From: an uncultured Prevotellaceae bacterium
GTDB taxonomy: Bacteria; Bacteroidota; Bacteroidia; Bacteroidales; Bacteroidaceae
Length of the DNA: 64,000 nucleotides
Assembly: GCA_902764705.1 (NCBI GenBank)
Contig: CACWWZ010000004.1
Span: 81,569 to 145,568 of the forward strand
Reading direction: 5' to 3'
Shown: in pieces, positions 41,333 to 49,949 of the stretch
How positions within the stretch are numbered: the first letter of the stretch is position 1
How the letters are laid out: the number at the start of each line of letters is the position of its first letter
Notes under the pieces: generated by a model
What the model was told of the DNA's origin: nothing
Databases searched by the model: none
What the model saw: the letters and a program-made list of their open reading frames with translations, nothing else
Position numbers and translations under genes: made by a program

Positions 41333-44300
41333 ATGAAAAAAGAATATTCAAAGTCTCGCATCCTCGCCCTGGTGCTGACAATCGCAGCACTGGCTGTGGG
41401 ACAAACGGTCCGTGCCGATCAGACATGGTCGGTGAGCTACGAAAAGTATTCAGTCGAAAATAATCGTTACGCGGCCTTCACCATTACCCGTACGGAAACC
41501 ATAGAGGAAGAAACCGTCCTCTATCGCACCGTCAGCCTCACGGCGCTGGCAGGCAAGTATTTTGAAGAAAAGACGGGCGAGTTGACCTTTGATATCGGTC
41601 AGGCCAGCAAGACGGTCATCGTCCATGAACAAGACCCCGGTGATGCAGATTTGATTTATAACTACTGGATCTACGACGTCTCTTGCAGAAACTACCGCTT
41701 CGAAGTGCTCAACAATACGAATGGCGCTGAGCTGGCTCACTGCGACCGTCCTATAACCCATGGCAGCCAATACAATGTTGATGCGACGAAACTGTTCCAG
41801 AACAAGGAGATTACGGCCTTCACAACTGAAGAAAAAGTCGACGATGCTGCCACCGGATTCGGTCAGGCGAGTTACGTAATCAATCCCAAGGATGAGGGTT
41901 ATTACGCCAGCGCCGATGCCCCGAAGGCTTACCTTACCAAGACCGGCATGAAGCTGGCTATGACCTTCGACTTCCTGGCTAAGGAGAAGGAGGACGGTTA
42001 CCAGTACTTCCAGGTGCTGGTGGACGATGAAACGAACTACGACAGCGGCAACGGAAACGGCGACGTGGGCGAAATCAACTACGCACACTTCTTGGCGGGC
42101 TTCGGCCACGACCCGGGCAAGAAAAACACCCACTATGCCAAATACACCTTCCCGGTCCCCGATGCTGCCAACATTGCGCTTGGCGACTATGATGACAAAT
42201 GGTTGAGTTACGGCAACACCGTAGGACGACTCTACAGCCAGAAGACCAAGTCCGACTGCTGGCACGAAGCGAGCGGCCGCTTGTTGGCCGATCCCAGCCT
42301 CCAGAAGATTATCGTCCGTTTCGACGCTTCGGGCAAGAACGACGACACGTGGTATGTGAAGGATCTCAACGTCCACATCCAGGCCATTGACGAACAAAAA
42401 CCGACGATTATCGCTGACGATGTCCGTCTCTCGCCGGGTCCCTACGTCGAGGGCAGCACCTTCTACGTGAGCGTTCCCTTCAGCGAGATCGTCGTTGTCC
42501 CGACCAACGCCAAGCCCACTATCACTACCAACTGGGGCAATCTGACCTACGACATGGGCAGTGGCACGAATGTGCTGGTCTTCAAGGGCACCATCGGCAG
42601 CGGCCTCAACCCCACGGCACAACTTCAGATTACCGGCCTCAGCGGCGGTCCCGTCAGGGACTTGTGGGGCAATCCTTTCGTCGGGGACAATGCCATCGGA
42701 GTGACCTTCCCAGCCCAGACCATACCCAGCGGCTGGACAGGTACCGGCACGGAGGACGATCCTTACCTCACTGCTCATAATGACGGTCTCTACATTTTGG
42801 CCCAGATGGTGAATTCGGGAATTGACTTCGGTCCCGATGTCACCCACCCCGACGGCTATTTCTTCAAGCTCTATGGTAATATCCAATACAATGGCTCTAC
42901 GACCAACAACTACACCGCCATCGGCTCGCCTGACCACCCCTTCCGCGGCCATTTCGACGGCGGCGGGTTTACAGTGAGCAATATAAAGATTCTGACTGAT
43001 CCCGGTTATCAAGGCCTCTTCGGCTATGTAGGCGCTGGCGGTAGCGTGAAGAACGTCACACTCACGAATTCCGATATCAAGGTCATTCAGAACACCAGCG
43101 ATTATGCTGCCGGCATCGTGGGTTGCTGCGTTGGCGGAAGCGTCAGCGGCTGCCTCGTCTATAATACCACGGTGAAATGTAAGGGCAGCCACGTTGGCCC
43201 CGTCGTCGGCAACGACGACGCCTTCCAGGAGCACAACTACTACCGCCATTGCGAGCTGGAAAGCGGGATCATGACGAACGTCTTTTCCATCAAAGTCGAT
43301 GAGGGCGTCACTGTCAGCAGCCCCGTTAAGACCTACTCTGGCACTGGCTACTTCCTTGAGAATGCCCACGTGCGACTCTTCGCTCCCATTGGCAAGGCCT
43401 TTGCCAGCATCACCGTGACGAGGAATTCCTACCAGAGCGACGTGACCGACGACGTGCTCAGCGGCACCACGATTATCATGCCCGCCTACGACATCACCGT
43501 CAGCAGCCCCCTTGACGACGTCTGGGACGTTGCCCATGGGGCTGACGGCAGCGAGGACAAACCCTACATCATCAGCACCGCGGCAGGCTGGGATGCACTG
43601 GCAGCGGCGGTGAACCGCGGCGAACACTACTATGAAAAGTTCTTCAAGTTGTCCGACGATTTCGACAACTCCGCTACGCCCGTCACTACGATGGCGGGCT
43701 GGGGCCACGTTTTCTTCAGTGGCACCTTCCTCGGTAACGGCCGTACGCTGACCGTCAATCTGGAAAACAGGAATTTGGAGGAGGAGGGCTGTGCGCCGTT
43801 CTTCAGAACCGTTGGCGCCACCATCAAGAACCTGCGCGTGGCCGGCACCATCACCACTGACAATAAAATGGCTGCCGGTATCGTTTCTCACATGAAGCGC
43901 ACTACACTGGAGGGCTGCGTCAGCAGCGTCACCATCATCAGCTCCGTCAGCGGCGACGGCACGCACGGCGGCGTGGTGGGCGTCATTGAGAGCGGAGCGG
44001 GAAACAGCGGTGTACGCGGTTGTGTGTTCGACGGCGTCATCTGCTGCACCGCTGCAAACCTCACCCATTCCTGCGGAGGCATTGCCGGTTGGAAAGAGGT
44101 CGGCACCAACTGGCTTGACTGTCTCTATGCTCCTGCCGCCATCCCCGAGGGCAAGTATGCCCTGGATATGACGAACTGCAGCACCTTCGCCCGCATAGAA
44201 AGCGGATCGTTTTATGCGAATTCCTACTATACCGAGTCCCTTGGCGATGTACAGAAAAGCAGCTGGCGTGTCTATCCCTTCGACACCTGTCCCGCCAATG

Positions 44301-45139
44301 TCAATCCGGCGGTCGTAAACGACTATGGCTTCACGAAGACATACAACAACCATTGCATCGAGTATGGCGGGAAGTTCTATGTGCATCCTGAAACGTGCAC
44401 GCTGAATGAAAGTGGCAACTATAGCACCGATGTCACCAATGGGTACTTTGCGAATATCACGCTCGATGGCCGCACGCTCCACAAGGACGGCGCATGGAAC
44501 ACGCTGTGCCTGCCTTTCGACGTGACGGCCGCGCAGATTGCCGCCAGCGACTTAGCCGGTGCCGACATCCGCACGCTCAGCAGCGCATCGTTCGAGAACA
44601 GCACGCTGACGCTGAACTTCACCGCCCAAGGCGCCGTTACCAGTATCCAGGCCGGTGTACCTTATATTATTAAATGGGCCAGTGGCACTGACGTCGTCAG
44701 CCCGACCATCGACGCCGTCGTTATCGACAATACCGCGCACGACGTAACCTGCGATTTGGGCGACGGCAAGAGCATCGTCTTCAAGGGCACCCAATCGGCC
44801 ACTACCTTCACCGAGGATGACAACACGAAGCTGTTTGTGGGCACTGGCAACAAGCTGCACTATCCACTTACCGGTGCCAGCATCAATGCCCAGCGCGCGT
44901 ACTTCCAGCTGAACGGCCTTACTGCCGGCAACGCGAGCAGTGGCGCACCCAATCTGAACATTGTGCTGAACTTCGGAGACGGAACAACTTCGTTGAATGA
45001 AGAATTAAGAATGAAGTTCGCAACGCCACACTCTCAAGGAGAGAATGAAGAATTTGCTCCCGCCGGCGTGAAACTCAGTGAGCAGCCAACGCAAAAGGGC
45101 GTCTATATTCACAACGGACGTAAGATAGTGATTAAATAA
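41333..45139 (+). CDS. Giant GLUG-type surface protein 2 with Por-type tail
   Basis: 1268 residues; signal peptide about 1-28 (SRILALVLTIAALAVGQTVR). N-terminal region (to about residue 450) with beta-sandwich character, then two blocks of GLUG-like repeats (DGGGFTVSNIKI; GLFGYVGAGGSVKNVTLT; AAGIVGCCVGGSVSGC; and GGVVGVIESGAGNSGVRGCV). The shared module LDGRTLHKDGAWNTLCLPFD precedes the C-terminus VKLSEQPTQKGVYIHNGRKI, a type A sorting tail, though the usual YDLxG start of the tail is replaced by the repeat-encoded FATPHSQGENEEFAPAG. Predicted T9SS cargo. Sits 31 bases after gene 1. Confidence 0.8.
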   Translation: MKKEYSKSRILALVLTIAALAVGQTVRADQTWSVSYEKYSVENNRYAAFTITRTETIEEETVLYRTVSLTALAGKYFEEKTGELTFDIGQASKTVIVHEQDPGDADLIYNYWIYDVSCRNYRFEVLNNTNGAELAHCDRPITHGSQYNVDATKLFQNKEITAFTTEEKVDDAATGFGQASYVINPKDEGYYASADAPKAYLTKTGMKLAMTFDFLAKEKEDGYQYFQVLVDDETNYDSGNGNGDVGEINYAHFLAGFGHDPGKKNTHYAKYTFPVPDAANIALGDYDDKWLSYGNTVGRLYSQKTKSDCWHEASGRLLADPSLQKIIVRFDASGKNDDTWYVKDLNVHIQAIDEQKPTIIADDVRLSPGPYVEGSTFYVSVPFSEIVVVPTNAKPTITTNWGNLTYDMGSGTNVLVFKGTIGSGLNPTAQLQITGLSGGPVRDLWGNPFVGDNAIGVTFPAQTIPSGWTGTGTEDDPYLTAHNDGLYILAQMVNSGIDFGPDVTHPDGYFFKLYGNIQYNGSTTNNYTAIGSPDHPFRGHFDGGGFTVSNIKILTDPGYQGLFGYVGAGGSVKNVTLTNSDIKVIQNTSDYAAGIVGCCVGGSVSGCLVYNTTVKCKGSHVGPVVGNDDAFQEHNYYRHCELESGIMTNVFSIKVDEGVTVSSPVKTYSGTGYFLENAHVRLFAPIGKAFASITVTRNSYQSDVTDDVLSGTTIIMPAYDITVSSPLDDVWDVAHGADGSEDKPYIISTAAGWDALAAAVNRGEHYYEKFFKLSDDFDNSATPVTTMAGWGHVFFSGTFLGNGRTLTVNLENRNLEEEGCAPFFRTVGATIKNLRVAGTITTDNKMAAGIVSHMKRTTLEGCVSSVTIISSVSGDGTHGGVVGVIESGAGNSGVRGCVFDGVICCTAANLTHSCGGIAGWKEVGTNWLDCLYAPAAIPEGKYALDMTNCSTFARIESGSFYANSYYTESLGDVQKSSWRVYPFDTCPANVNPAVVNDYGFTKTYNNHCIEYGGKFYVHPETCTLNESGNYSTDVTNGYFANITLDGRTLHKDGAWNTLCLPFDVTAAQIAASDLAGADIRTLSSASFENSTLTLNFTAQGAVTSIQAGVPYIIKWASGTDVVSPTIDAVVIDNTAHDVTCDLGDGKSIVFKGTQSATTFTEDDNTKLFVGTGNKLHYPLTGASINAQRAYFQLNGLTAGNASSGAPNLNIVLNFGDGTTSLNEELRMKFATPHSQGENEEFAPAGVKLSEQPTQKGVYIHNGRKIVIK
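44966..45065 (+). repeat. 100-bp block identical to 41107-41206
   Basis: Second copy, in frame in GLUG gene 2; heptads at 44995-45015 and core at 45015-45034. Identity ends at CCGCCG, after which gene 2 keeps 17 bases that gene 1 lacks. Confidence 0.92.
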
Positions 45140-45148
45140 TAAAGAAAT

Positions 45149-48100
45149 ATGAAAAGAACTATAACTAATAGACTTAACCGAGTCCTAGCCGCGGTGCTGA
45201 CAATGGCAGCACTCGCGACAGGACAAACAGCGTGGGCGCAGTCGGGCCCTTATTCCAACACCATTGAGGTGGACGGAGTGAATTATCCCCGCTTCATGGA
45301 GTTCGATGCCTATGACGGCACCGGCGTCGAGTATACCTACGAGTGCAACTATTACAGATATCTGGTAGATGGCGGCTGGACCACCTGGGCAGTAGAATAT
45401 GCCTACGCTGTAGAGCCGTTTATAGAGTTCGACACGAAGAAGCCCATCATCCCGAAGGGCTACATCCTGACGACGAGTTTTTACGCGGGGCAGCATCCCA
45501 ACCGCAATCCGAAGGGCTGGGTGCTGAAAGCCAAGCGTTTCCCCGGCGATGAATGGACCACCATCGACACGCAGACGGACTACGAACTGCCTGCCAAGGA
45601 CCATGAGGATGTCGTCTTCAAGAAGCCGGACAACAACAACGTCTACCAGTACTTCCGCTTCGAAATTTCCAAAAACTTCGAAAGCGAGGATGTCGTGGCT
45701 TACGGACATGTGGTGGGCAAGGCCTTCATCACGGAGCTGTGTGAACTGCAGTTCTACGGAAGTAAGTACGACACCACCAACGACCTCTATTATGCCTCGT
45801 TCCAGAATCTGCGAAGGTACTATCCCCTGAATGCCGTGAACCTGAACTACACCGTCAAGAACTCCGCCGGAACTGAACTGACCAAGGGTACGAACTATAC
45901 CGAGACCATCCGGAATAGCAGCGACGAGGTCGTCACGGAGATTACCACAACCGGCACCTACACCCTCACCGTCACCGGCACGGGCGACTACAGCGGAACA
46001 TTATCCTCCAGCTTCGTGGTGTATGAGAAACTGGCAGGATCGGGCTCGCAGGACAATCCCTACATCATCGGCGATGCCGCCCAGTGGCAGGTGTTTGCCA
46101 CCTCGCTGAACGAAGGAAAGAATTATATGGCCGATTACATCAAGCTGGCCGACGACTTCGACAACAGCGATGATCCCATCACCCTGATGGCGAGCGCGTC
46201 GGACAATCAGAACTATTGGTTCCAGGGGCACTTCGGCGGCAACGGCCGCACGCTGCACATCGACCTCAATGGCGCCGACCAGGATTACTGCGCCCCCTTC
46301 CGCCAAACAATCAATGCCGATATCCACGACCTCAACGTGGCCGGCCGCATTACGATGACTAACGGCAAGAAGCACGCCGGCAGCATCGTCGGCCGTGTAC
46401 ACAGCGGCGGCCGGATCAGCAACTGCCACAGCACCGTCACCATTAACGATGGATATCCGTATACTCACGATGGCACCCATGGCGGCATGGTGGGCTTGAC
46501 CCAGAACAATGGCACACTGGTATTCACCAACTGCTCGTTCCAGGGCAGGATATTGGGATGGGGAAACAGCTGTGGAGGCTTTGTGGGCTGGAACAGCGAT
46601 GGCTGCGCCATCAGCTACAACAACTGCCTCTTCAAGCCCAGCGAGTTGGGGAACAATGTGCAGGGAAACAGCGCCACCTTCAACCGCAGCGGCTCGGGCA
46701 GCGGAGCCGGCACCAGCACGTTCACCGATGCCTATTACTTCAAGGACATGAACCTGGGCTTGGTACAAGGTCTCGAAGTCTCTGACACCCATCCCGTTGA
46801 GAGGATGTACAAGAAAGTAATCGCTGCCGACGGCAATACCTACTACAGCGACGAAGTCTATTCCTATCTCTATACCCACGAGCGCTACCGCCTGACCAGT
46901 GGTGGAGATGTTCAGCCCCTCATCCAAGTCACACACGGCAATACCGTATTGACCGAGGGCACTGACTACACCATCGACTACAGCCACGTGAACTCCACCG
47001 AGGCGGGCAGCTATCCTGTCATCATTGCCGGTAAAGGCAACTACGCCGGCTATTTGATGAAGACGCTCAACTTATCCGGCACCTTTGGCATGACCGTCTG
47101 CGAGAATACCGAAGAAAGCGAGTATGTGCCTTTCCGCGGATTGGACCTTACTGACTATCAGAAGACGGAGTTCGTGATACCCGCCTCGGAACTTACAGCG
47201 ATGAACGGCCAGACCATCAAGGAACTGAAGTTCCACATAACATCCTCTGGATCCAACTGGAACAACACCTTCACGTTGTTTGTGAAGGAAGTGGATTTCA
47301 CCACTTTCGACAGCCAGTCGCCAGCGTTTAGCGGTACGACCGACGCCACGCAGGTCTTTAGCGGACAGCCCTCCGTTGCTAATCAAACCGTGACCTTCGC
47401 CTTCAACGATAACTATCAATACAAGGGTGGTAACCTGCTCATCGGCTGCTATGTGGAAAAGAGTAGCAGCTGGAGCAATTTCAGCTTCTACGGAAAGACT
47501 GTCAGCGGTGCCTGCGTACACGGGAGGAACACAGATGACTTTTCTTCCATTACTGCCACGCGATACGACTTCCTGCCCACCGTGTCCTTCGGATACGACC
47601 TCGTGGAATTGGCTGATAACACCGACAACACCACCGTTATCTGCAACAATACCGGTGCCGACAAGAATGTCATTCTCGCGGGCCGCACGCTTTACAAGGA
47701 CGGAAAGTGGAACACCCTCTGTCTGCCGTTCGACCTGAACATTTCTGGCAGTATCCTCGACGGCGACAACGTTGATGTGCGCACACTGAGCAGCAGCGAC
47801 TTCGACAGCTCTACAGGCGTGCTGACGCTGAACTTCACTAACAAGGGCGATGTCACGACACTGGATGCCGGTACACCTTATATTATTAAGTGGTCGAAGA
47901 CTAACGAGTCCGCCCCCGACTTAACGAACCTCACTGATCCGACGTTCAAGGGCGTGACCATCAACAACTCGGTGAACAATGTGAGCTTCACCCATGTTCA
48001 GTTCATTGGCACTTACAGCCCCATCGTTTGGGAAACAGAGAACAAGGGCATCCTGCTCGTAGGTGGCAATAACCTCTACTATCCGCAACCCAGTGGCGGA

Positions 48101-48364
48101 CAGAATCCCCGCATCAACGCCTTCCGCGCGTACTTTAAGCTGAACGGCATCACCAATGCCAGCGAATTCGTGCTGAACTTCGATGACGAGACGACGGGAG
48201 TAAGACCCCCCTCTATCTCCCCCAAGGGGGAGAATACGGAAGCCTCCCCTTGGGGAGGTTTGGTAGGGGTCTCCTGGTATGACCTCAGTGGTCGCAAACT
48301 CGACCAGCAGCCCACGCAGAAGGGCCTGTACATCCACAGTGGAAGAAAGACCGTGATAAAATAA
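45149..48364 (+). CDS. Large GLUG-type surface protein 3 with Por-type tail
   Basis: 1071 residues; signal peptide about 1-30 (VLAAVLTMAALATGQTAWAQ). Discoidin-like N-terminal part (GWVLKAKRFPGDEWTTIDTQ), two bacterial Ig-like/MBG-like segments (VKNSAGTELTKGTNYTETIR; THGNTVLTEGTDYTIDYSHV), one GLUG block (GGMVGLTQNNGTLVFTNCSF), the shared module AGRTLYKDGKWNTLCLPFDL, and the sorting tail WYDLSGRKLDQQPTQKGLYI. A 70-bp palindromic element (48203-48272) is inserted in frame just before the tail. Predicted T9SS cargo. Confidence 0.8.
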   Translation: MKRTITNRLNRVLAAVLTMAALATGQTAWAQSGPYSNTIEVDGVNYPRFMEFDAYDGTGVEYTYECNYYRYLVDGGWTTWAVEYAYAVEPFIEFDTKKPIIPKGYILTTSFYAGQHPNRNPKGWVLKAKRFPGDEWTTIDTQTDYELPAKDHEDVVFKKPDNNNVYQYFRFEISKNFESEDVVAYGHVVGKAFITELCELQFYGSKYDTTNDLYYASFQNLRRYYPLNAVNLNYTVKNSAGTELTKGTNYTETIRNSSDEVVTEITTTGTYTLTVTGTGDYSGTLSSSFVVYEKLAGSGSQDNPYIIGDAAQWQVFATSLNEGKNYMADYIKLADDFDNSDDPITLMASASDNQNYWFQGHFGGNGRTLHIDLNGADQDYCAPFRQTINADIHDLNVAGRITMTNGKKHAGSIVGRVHSGGRISNCHSTVTINDGYPYTHDGTHGGMVGLTQNNGTLVFTNCSFQGRILGWGNSCGGFVGWNSDGCAISYNNCLFKPSELGNNVQGNSATFNRSGSGSGAGTSTFTDAYYFKDMNLGLVQGLEVSDTHPVERMYKKVIAADGNTYYSDEVYSYLYTHERYRLTSGGDVQPLIQVTHGNTVLTEGTDYTIDYSHVNSTEAGSYPVIIAGKGNYAGYLMKTLNLSGTFGMTVCENTEESEYVPFRGLDLTDYQKTEFVIPASELTAMNGQTIKELKFHITSSGSNWNNTFTLFVKEVDFTTFDSQSPAFSGTTDATQVFSGQPSVANQTVTFAFNDNYQYKGGNLLIGCYVEKSSSWSNFSFYGKTVSGACVHGRNTDDFSSITATRYDFLPTVSFGYDLVELADNTDNTTVICNNTGADKNVILAGRTLYKDGKWNTLCLPFDLNISGSILDGDNVDVRTLSSSDFDSSTGVLTLNFTNKGDVTTLDAGTPYIIKWSKTNESAPDLTNLTDPTFKGVTINNSVNNVSFTHVQFIGTYSPIVWETENKGILLVGGNNLYYPQPSGGQNPRINAFRAYFKLNGITNASEFVLNFDDETTGVRPPSISPKGENTEASPWGGLVGVSWYDLSGRKLDQQPTQKGLYIHSGRKTVIK
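48203..48272. repeat. 70-bp nested palindromic element inside GLUG gene 3
   Basis: Outer arms AGACCCC (48203-48209) and GGGGTCT (48266-48272) enclose two perfect hairpins, TCTCCCCC-AA-GGGGGAGA (48216-48233) and CCTCCCC-TT-GGGGAGG (48243-48258), a three-way-junction layout. Translated in frame as PPSISPKGENTEASPWGG. Confidence 0.88.
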
Positions 48365-48390
48365 ATTAATGGTTAATTCGTGATAATTAT

Positions 48391-49869
48391 ATGTTCAAAG
48401 AAAAAAGATTGTGTTTTTATGAGCCTGTTGCCTTGTTACTTTTGATGCTGGCAATGGTGTGTCTGACAGCATGTAGCGACAACGACGATTCCGACGCCCC
48501 TGCCAACGCGACGGAGATGAAGCTCATCGTGAATGGCGAGCACTACGACATTGCGCTGCCCGCCACCAAAGCTGTGGACCTCGTGACGCTCTGTCGCGAG
48601 TTCGACGCCGAATTCCAGGTCGAGAATGCCGCCGCCTTCCAGACCATCACCATCGGAGGTCAGCCGCTGACGGACGGCCACTGCGCCTTCGCCATCAAAG
48701 ACATCTCGAAGAGTGCGAAGATCGAGATAGCCTACACGACGGGCGATCAGCAAGGCACCGTAACCCTGAATACGCTGCATAGCGGCATTCCCGAAATCAA
48801 CGCCAGCGGACGGGCATTGATTCCCGGACACTTCTACCTGTCGTTCATCTATCTGCGTCTCATCATGAAGTACGACAACAGTGGCGACGTCATCTACTAC
48901 CGCTACGAGCCCACACCCCTCTCCGGCACCTTCAGCGAGTTGGGCTACTGGGACTTCAAGAAACACGTGTTCGACGGCAAGACCTACTACAGCTACCACG
49001 CCCCCGATCCCAAGTTTGCCGACTTGGCATGCACGGGCTACGACCCCGGTATGCGCGTGCTGATGGACGACCACTACGTGCCCCAAGACACCATCCATGC
49101 ACTGGCTAGCCGCGACGGTTTCCTGCCCGACGGCGCACCCCTCGACGGACACGACTTCTACTTCTACTCGCCCACCCATTACATAGCCTCGGCATCCTAT
49201 GTCGAGCGCGAGGTCAATGGCAAGCCGCTTGCCGTGGGCTACCTGCAGGAGGTGAAGGACGGAAAGGTCGTTTTCGACTGGTGGAGCACTGACCATGCTG
49301 AGATGGCCGACTGGTGCAGTCCCGTGTTCGACACCAGCTACGACTACGTGCATTTCAACTGCGTGCAGGTGCTGCCCGACAGCAACTGGCTCTGTTCCTT
49401 CCGTATGCTCAACTCGTTGCTGAAGATTGACCGCAAGAACGGTACAGGCAACATCATCTGGCGCATTGCCGGCGACCAGCAGGACGAGCCGCTGAGCTTC
49501 TACGGCCAGCACTATGCCACGTTGCACGACGACGGCACGCTGACGCTCTTCGACAACGGTAACGGCCACAATCCGCAGCGTACCCGCATACTTCGTCTGC
49601 AGATCAATCCCGAGACTGGCGAGGTCCTTGGCGGCGGTAATATGCTCAACCCGCCCGGCGAATACTTCACACACGCCTGTGGTGCCGTACAGCTGTTCGG
49701 CGACCGCTTCACCGTAGGATGGGGCTGGGGTGTCGAGATGGGTAAGAACGACCGCCTCGTCACCGAGCACAATGCCAATGGTGAGGAGATCTTCTCGCTC
49801 CGCTTCCCCCGTCTGCGCTACCGTAGGAACTCCATCCATTCCACCTACCGCTGCGTGAAGTATCAATAA
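48391..49869 (+). CDS. Arylsulfotransferase (ASST)-like lipoprotein
   Basis: 492 residues. Lipoprotein signal with lipobox LTAC (about residue 29). The C-terminal two thirds fit the ASST beta-propeller family: DYVHFNCVQVLPDSNWLCSF, RMLNSLLKIDRKNGTGNIIW, YGQHYATLHDDGTLTLFDNG. Relatives move sulfate between phenolic compounds in the periplasm, or are non-catalytic propellers. Follows GLUG gene 3 by 26 bases and is probably the last gene of that operon. Substrate unknown. Confidence 0.75.
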   Translation: MFKEKRLCFYEPVALLLLMLAMVCLTACSDNDDSDAPANATEMKLIVNGEHYDIALPATKAVDLVTLCREFDAEFQVENAAAFQTITIGGQPLTDGHCAFAIKDISKSAKIEIAYTTGDQQGTVTLNTLHSGIPEINASGRALIPGHFYLSFIYLRLIMKYDNSGDVIYYRYEPTPLSGTFSELGYWDFKKHVFDGKTYYSYHAPDPKFADLACTGYDPGMRVLMDDHYVPQDTIHALASRDGFLPDGAPLDGHDFYFYSPTHYIASASYVEREVNGKPLAVGYLQEVKDGKVVFDWWSTDHAEMADWCSPVFDTSYDYVHFNCVQVLPDSNWLCSFRMLNSLLKIDRKNGTGNIIWRIAGDQQDEPLSFYGQHYATLHDDGTLTLFDNGNGHNPQRTRILRLQINPETGEVLGGGNMLNPPGEYFTHACGAVQLFGDRFTVGWGWGVEMGKNDRLVTEHNANGEEIFSLRFPRLRYRRNSIHSTYRCVKYQ

Positions 49870-49877
49870 CCTCACAC

Positions 49878-49919
49878 GGTGCCAGGCACGCTGTGACCGG
49901 CACGCTGTGACCTGACACA
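49878..49919. repeat. Heptanucleotide array with a 14-bp tandem duplication
   Basis: GGCACGCTGTGACC occurs twice (49885-49898, 49899-49912), i.e. GGCACGC and TGTGACC alternating, flanked by GGTGCCA and TGACACA. Between the ASST gene and the end of pepP. Confidence 0.75.
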
Positions 49920-49949
49920 GGAATAGTACACTATCGGAAAATTAATTGA

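Noticed and set aside
41450-44482. Open frame of about 1010 codons on the minus strand opposite GLUG gene 2
   Set aside because: It mirrors the repetitive coding frame of the plus-strand gene, has no start context or promoter, and a composition (Val/Ala/Asp/Ile-rich) typical of antisense shadows.
45185-46987. Long minus-strand frames opposite GLUG gene 3
   Set aside because: Same shadow pattern as above; no independent signals.
48436-49875. 479-codon minus-strand frame opposite the ASST-like gene
   Set aside because: Antisense shadow; the plus-strand frame has a lipoprotein signal and family motifs.
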